Source: an uncultured Desulfobacterales bacterium
Lineage (GTDB): Bacteria; Desulfobacterota; Desulfobacteria; Desulfobacterales; JAFDCJ01
Assembly (NCBI GenBank): GCA_945787595.1
Contig: CALZJV010000114.1
Coordinates: 1-17,312, forward strand
Reading direction: 5' to 3'
Length of the DNA: 17,312 nt
This document shows positions 15,027-17,312 of the stretch, piece after piece. The notes below the pieces were generated by a model that was not told the origin of the DNA, made no database searches, and saw only the letters and a program-made list of their open reading frames with translations. Each line of letters opens with the position of its first letter. Position 1 is the first letter of the stretch. The translations under genes and the position numbers were made by a program.

Positions 15027-15386
15027 TGATAGATCACAAAAGATATGATCGACTTGATGGCTAAATAGCGCCAAAGTGGTTTCAATATATATTACGGGCA
15101 AATTTTTGATATTTTATGACATCATAGGTTCTAAAAGGCGTAATTTTTTGCATATTCTGTCTACTTATCACAGGGCAAACACCTGTTGAACTATCTGCAA
15201 AAATCACATGAATAAACGTTTTACAAAACCGTTGATATCTCCAACTAGTCGGGAAAAATTGAAGGCTTATAAAACCTTTGATATAATAATTCCCCGTTCT
15301 TAGGCAAGATATGCTAAAGTTTAGATGTCTTGGAATAGTCTATTGCTATGCTGCTTTTTCTAATATCGCAGCGGCTGCTAGATTAG
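15027..15386. other. AT-rich spacer after the deacetylase gene
   Basis: No gene seen. It contains a TAATATC repeat: 15361-15367, inverted at 15386-15392 and direct again at 15404-15410. There is also a GCAGC/GCTGC palindrome near 15368-15378. No clear terminator for the deacetylase gene was found. Confidence 0.4.
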
Positions 15387-15524
15387 ATATTACAGTTGCT
15401 GTATAATATCTGTTATGCAGCTTCCCGATGGACACCGCGCACCGGTTTGCGCCGCTCCGTCGACGAGATCCTTCGCTGGTACTTCCAGCGCATCCTCCTG
15501 GGCCACTGCCACAACGTCGAATGA
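15387..15524 (+). pseudogene. Possible 3' fragment of a lost gene
   Basis: Base composition switches from AT-rich to GC-rich near 15420. One plus-strand frame then reads TGLRRSVDEILRWYFQRIL followed by LGHCHNVE and a TGA at 15522-15524, which looks like a real protein C-terminus. The frame has no start codon or ribosome-binding site, and a TAG closes it upstream at 15384. I do not recognise the family. Two other frames are also open here, so chance is possible. Confidence 0.25.
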
Positions 15525-15531
15525 TCGTCGT

Positions 15532-16143
15532 TCAACTTTCGGGTTCCATGCTGAGGCCGCGAGCCTGGTAGTAGGAGATCTGAGCGATAATCCAGACTGT
15601 TCTGAGTTCGCCTTCGTCTCTGGGACCGAAAATCATGACATATTCCGATTGTTCTCCTGAGATGGAGTCGGTTAATGGGTGTATTACGCCCCAGCCCTTT
15701 TCCAGCGCAGCTGCAGCGAATTCGAGGGGCAGCAACATATGCATACTGCCGTCGGCGGGCACGTGCTGGTGGCCGAACTCGAGGCTCTGACGGATAAAAG
15801 CCCCGGCCGGTCCCCGGGCGAACCTCTTCTCCAGTCTCCAGCCCACAGATCCTGACAAGGAGAACGGCGTTGGTTCGAACCTTATACCCGGCAAAGCGGC
15901 GGCCGCCGCCCTCAATGCCTTCTGCATGGCCACCGGGGCGTTCTGGTTGTACTGCTGGTGAGGGATGCCACCGGGCGTCTCAGGAGGAGGCCCCTCTCTG
16001 AAGGGTGCCTCGTCCAGGGCATTGGAGATCTCATCGGCGGGAATAATCTCCAGAAGCGCGTCGGATACGGCCTCCTGAGTTCCCCCGGCTGTGGAAACAA
16101 CGATCATTAAAGTCAAGCCAGCAAGTGCAATCCTATATTTCAT
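15532..16143 (-). CDS. Secreted protein with luciferase-like (DUF5519-type) domain
   Basis: A 203-residue protein starting with a Sec signal: MKYR, a hydrophobic core to about residue 19, and likely cleavage near STAGG. The second half, from about residue 90, resembles the luciferase-like/DUF5519 domain. GPAGAFIRQSLEFGHQHVPADGSMHMLLP carries the family's histidine-rich H-H-DGS-H strand. It continues with EKGWGVIHPL and YVMIFGPRDEGELRTVW, which match the usual GW-E-HPL and YGPRDEEEL--VW. Despite the family name, most members have no proven function and light production should not be assumed. The N-terminal part is proline-rich and may be a linker. Start ATG at 16143 has GGGAGG about 6 nt upstream, so expression is plausible. 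It points away from the group II intron and has no operon partners. Confidence 0.7.
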   Translation of the reverse strand: MKYRIALAGLTLMIVVSTAGGTQEAVSDALLEIIPADEISNALDEAPFREGPPPETPGGIPHQQYNQNAPVAMQKALRAAAAALPGIRFEPTPFSLSGSVGWRLEKRFARGPAGAFIRQSLEFGHQHVPADGSMHMLLPLEFAAAALEKGWGVIHPLTDSISGEQSEYVMIFGPRDEGELRTVWIIAQISYYQARGLSMEPES

Positions 16144-16654
16144 ACTCTACCTCCCGATTACTGCTATTCTGTTTTTCGAGTCCAGTTTTCGACTTAAATT
16201 TATCCAGACCACCTTCAGGAGTCAAGATTAATCCTTACCAGGAAGATGAACAAGGGCGGAGTACCTGTCCTACTCCGAAAGATGTGGACCAACCGAAGAC
16301 TGTATCGTCGTTGAGATGGATCTACGGAGGCGATGATTTGACAAGCGACGAATGGAACAACAGGAATTGGCAGAGCGGATCGCAGGGCACGTGAAGGCCT
16401 GTTTTGGACCTCAGTTGACGCTGTCCTGCCCATTTCCGGAGCAGCATATCGCTTGAGCTGACGCCTTCTTGGCCCCTTTATTCGAATAGATCGAACTTGC
16501 CTCGCTTCAGCAGGCCACAAGGCCGTAGGAGTTGCTGTTATCGTATAGGTCACGCGAGGGTGCAGCTGAGCTCATAGATTAAACTGCTGAAAATCACCCG
16601 GCGTGTTCCCGCCGGTATCCTAAGGAGGCGTGCTACCGTTGCGCTGATGACGGG
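16144..16654. other. Spacer between secreted-protein gene and intron
   Basis: I see no full gene. Two tiny plus-strand frames exist: 16246-16314 (22 codons, basic, just after an AGGAAG) and 16352-16456 (34 codons, MEQQELAERIAGHVK...). They could be relics of a gene now broken. A CCGGCG/CGCCGG hairpin with a 6-nt loop lies at 16598-16615, 39 nt before the proposed intron start. Confidence 0.35.
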
Positions 16655-17312
16655 GTGCGAAGCCCTCCTGACAATGTACCGAATTGGGAGAAAGCCGTGA
16701 GGCGGACTCCCCTCCGGGAAACCCACCTGGTTAAGGGCTAGGATCGGGACAATATGGTGAGAGTATGCAAAGGTCTTCACGCGCCGTCAGCGAGCACCGA
16801 CCTACGGGGTTTAACAGGTCGAAGACGTGTTTCCCAGTGCTTACACGTGTGGGAGAGGATGCAGGTGACTAACGTACCTGTACGGGACCCAATTTCCTCC
16901 CGGCGTTCAAGGCCCACCTAAGTTGTCCATGAGGATAAAAATGCGGAACGTGGAAACCCCGTCCCTTCGCCCGGTGCAATGCAGGGCAGGCATTACCGTA
17001 AGGCGTGCTGTAGAAGTGGCGGGATTGAGAGGTTGAAAAAAGCGAATGCTACCGGGAAATCCGGTGGATAGAGCATGAAACAGGGCTCAACTCTAAAACT
17101 GCAAGCCGCCTGGTGAACAGTAAATGGAGTGCTGACGTTCAACTGGTATCTCATTGCGAGAAAACTTGGAGAACCTTCAAAGATGGGAAAGCGAAAGACG
17201 GCTCAGGCCGGCGCACCTGTCGACGATGCGAAGAAATGGACTTCCATGGACTGGAGCCATGCAAGACAGCACGTTCGAAAGCTACAAGTGCGTATCGCAA
17301 AGGCTGTACTGG
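16655..17312 (+). mobile_element. Group II intron, 5' part (cut by window edge)
   Basis: A ribozyme-type retroelement that splices from RNA and moves with the help of its own reverse transcriptase. The 5' end is placed at GTGCGA (16655), which fits the GUGYG consensus. The distance from there to the maturase start (528 nt) is normal for domains I-III. The stretch contains many nested GC-rich hairpins and no coding frame, as expected. Just upstream GACGGG (16649-16654) can serve as IBS1 for a perfectly complementary CCCGTC (16958-16963), at a position suited to EBS1. AGCCCT (16660-16665) can pair with AGGGCT (16734-16739) as a domain I helix. Domains IV (remainder) to VI lie beyond the window. 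Confidence 0.88.
17183..17312 (+). CDS. ltrA: Group II intron reverse transcriptase/maturase, N-terminal fragment
   Basis: The first 43 codons of the intron-encoded protein, running off the right edge. Residues 19-44 (WTSMDWSHARQHVRKLQVRI and on) match the RVT_N region that opens many bacterial group II maturases: W--M-W---R--V-KLQ-RI-KA. This precedes the RT fingers. The protein would bind the intron RNA, aid splicing and prime reverse transcription at the target. It starts with ATG at 17183 within domain IV. Sequence style resembles chloroplast-like-class maturases, but too little is visible to classify it. The gene symbol is used in the generic sense. Confidence 0.88.
   Translation, partial: MGKRKTAQAGAPVDDAKKWTSMDWSHARQHVRKLQVRIAKAVL

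Overview
The window looks like a chromosomal segment of a Gram-negative (diderm) bacterium. The solute-binding protein has a plain Sec signal with no lipobox, one enzyme carries a Tat signal, and GC-richer genes are separated by AT-rich spacers rich in mobile elements. A deltaproteobacterium-like or other proteobacterial host fits, but no marker gene fixes the taxonomy.

Layout. Positions 1-2100 hold an IS1634-family insertion sequence with a complete minus-strand transposase. Positions 2423-11931 hold a divergent carbohydrate-catabolism locus. On the minus strand lie a BtpA/SgcQ-family gene and an FGGY sugar kinase, 4 nt apart. On the plus strand lie a complete CUT1-type ABC importer (MalG-like permease, binding protein, MalF-like permease, MalK/UgpC-like ATPase), a thiamine-diphosphate enzyme of the acetolactate-synthase fold, and an SDR dehydrogenase, closed by a strong intrinsic terminator at 11959-11988. 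The 273-bp divergent spacer (4749-5021) must hold the control signals; no regulator gene is present. The sequence supports a pathway in which a polyol or ketose is imported, oxidised by the SDR, phosphorylated by the kinase and processed by the BtpA-like and ThDP enzymes. The actual substrate cannot be read from sequence.

Positions 11932-13823 are a gene-poor, AT-rich stretch. It holds a HEPN-domain gene remnant with its core deleted, two related tandem hairpin units that look like small-RNA genes, other hairpins, and an orphan terminator. Positions 13953-15026 encode a histone-deacetylase-fold amidohydrolase with a twin-arginine export signal. After about 500 bp containing a probable gene fragment comes a minus-strand secreted protein with a luciferase-like (DUF5519-type) domain (15532-16143). 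From 16655 to the right edge lies the 5' part of a group II intron, whose reverse transcriptase/maturase starts at 17183 and runs out of the window.

The observations most worth follow-up are the BtpA/kinase/ABC/ThDP/SDR pathway, the tandem hairpin RNAs at 13126-13371, and the Tat-exported deacetylase.
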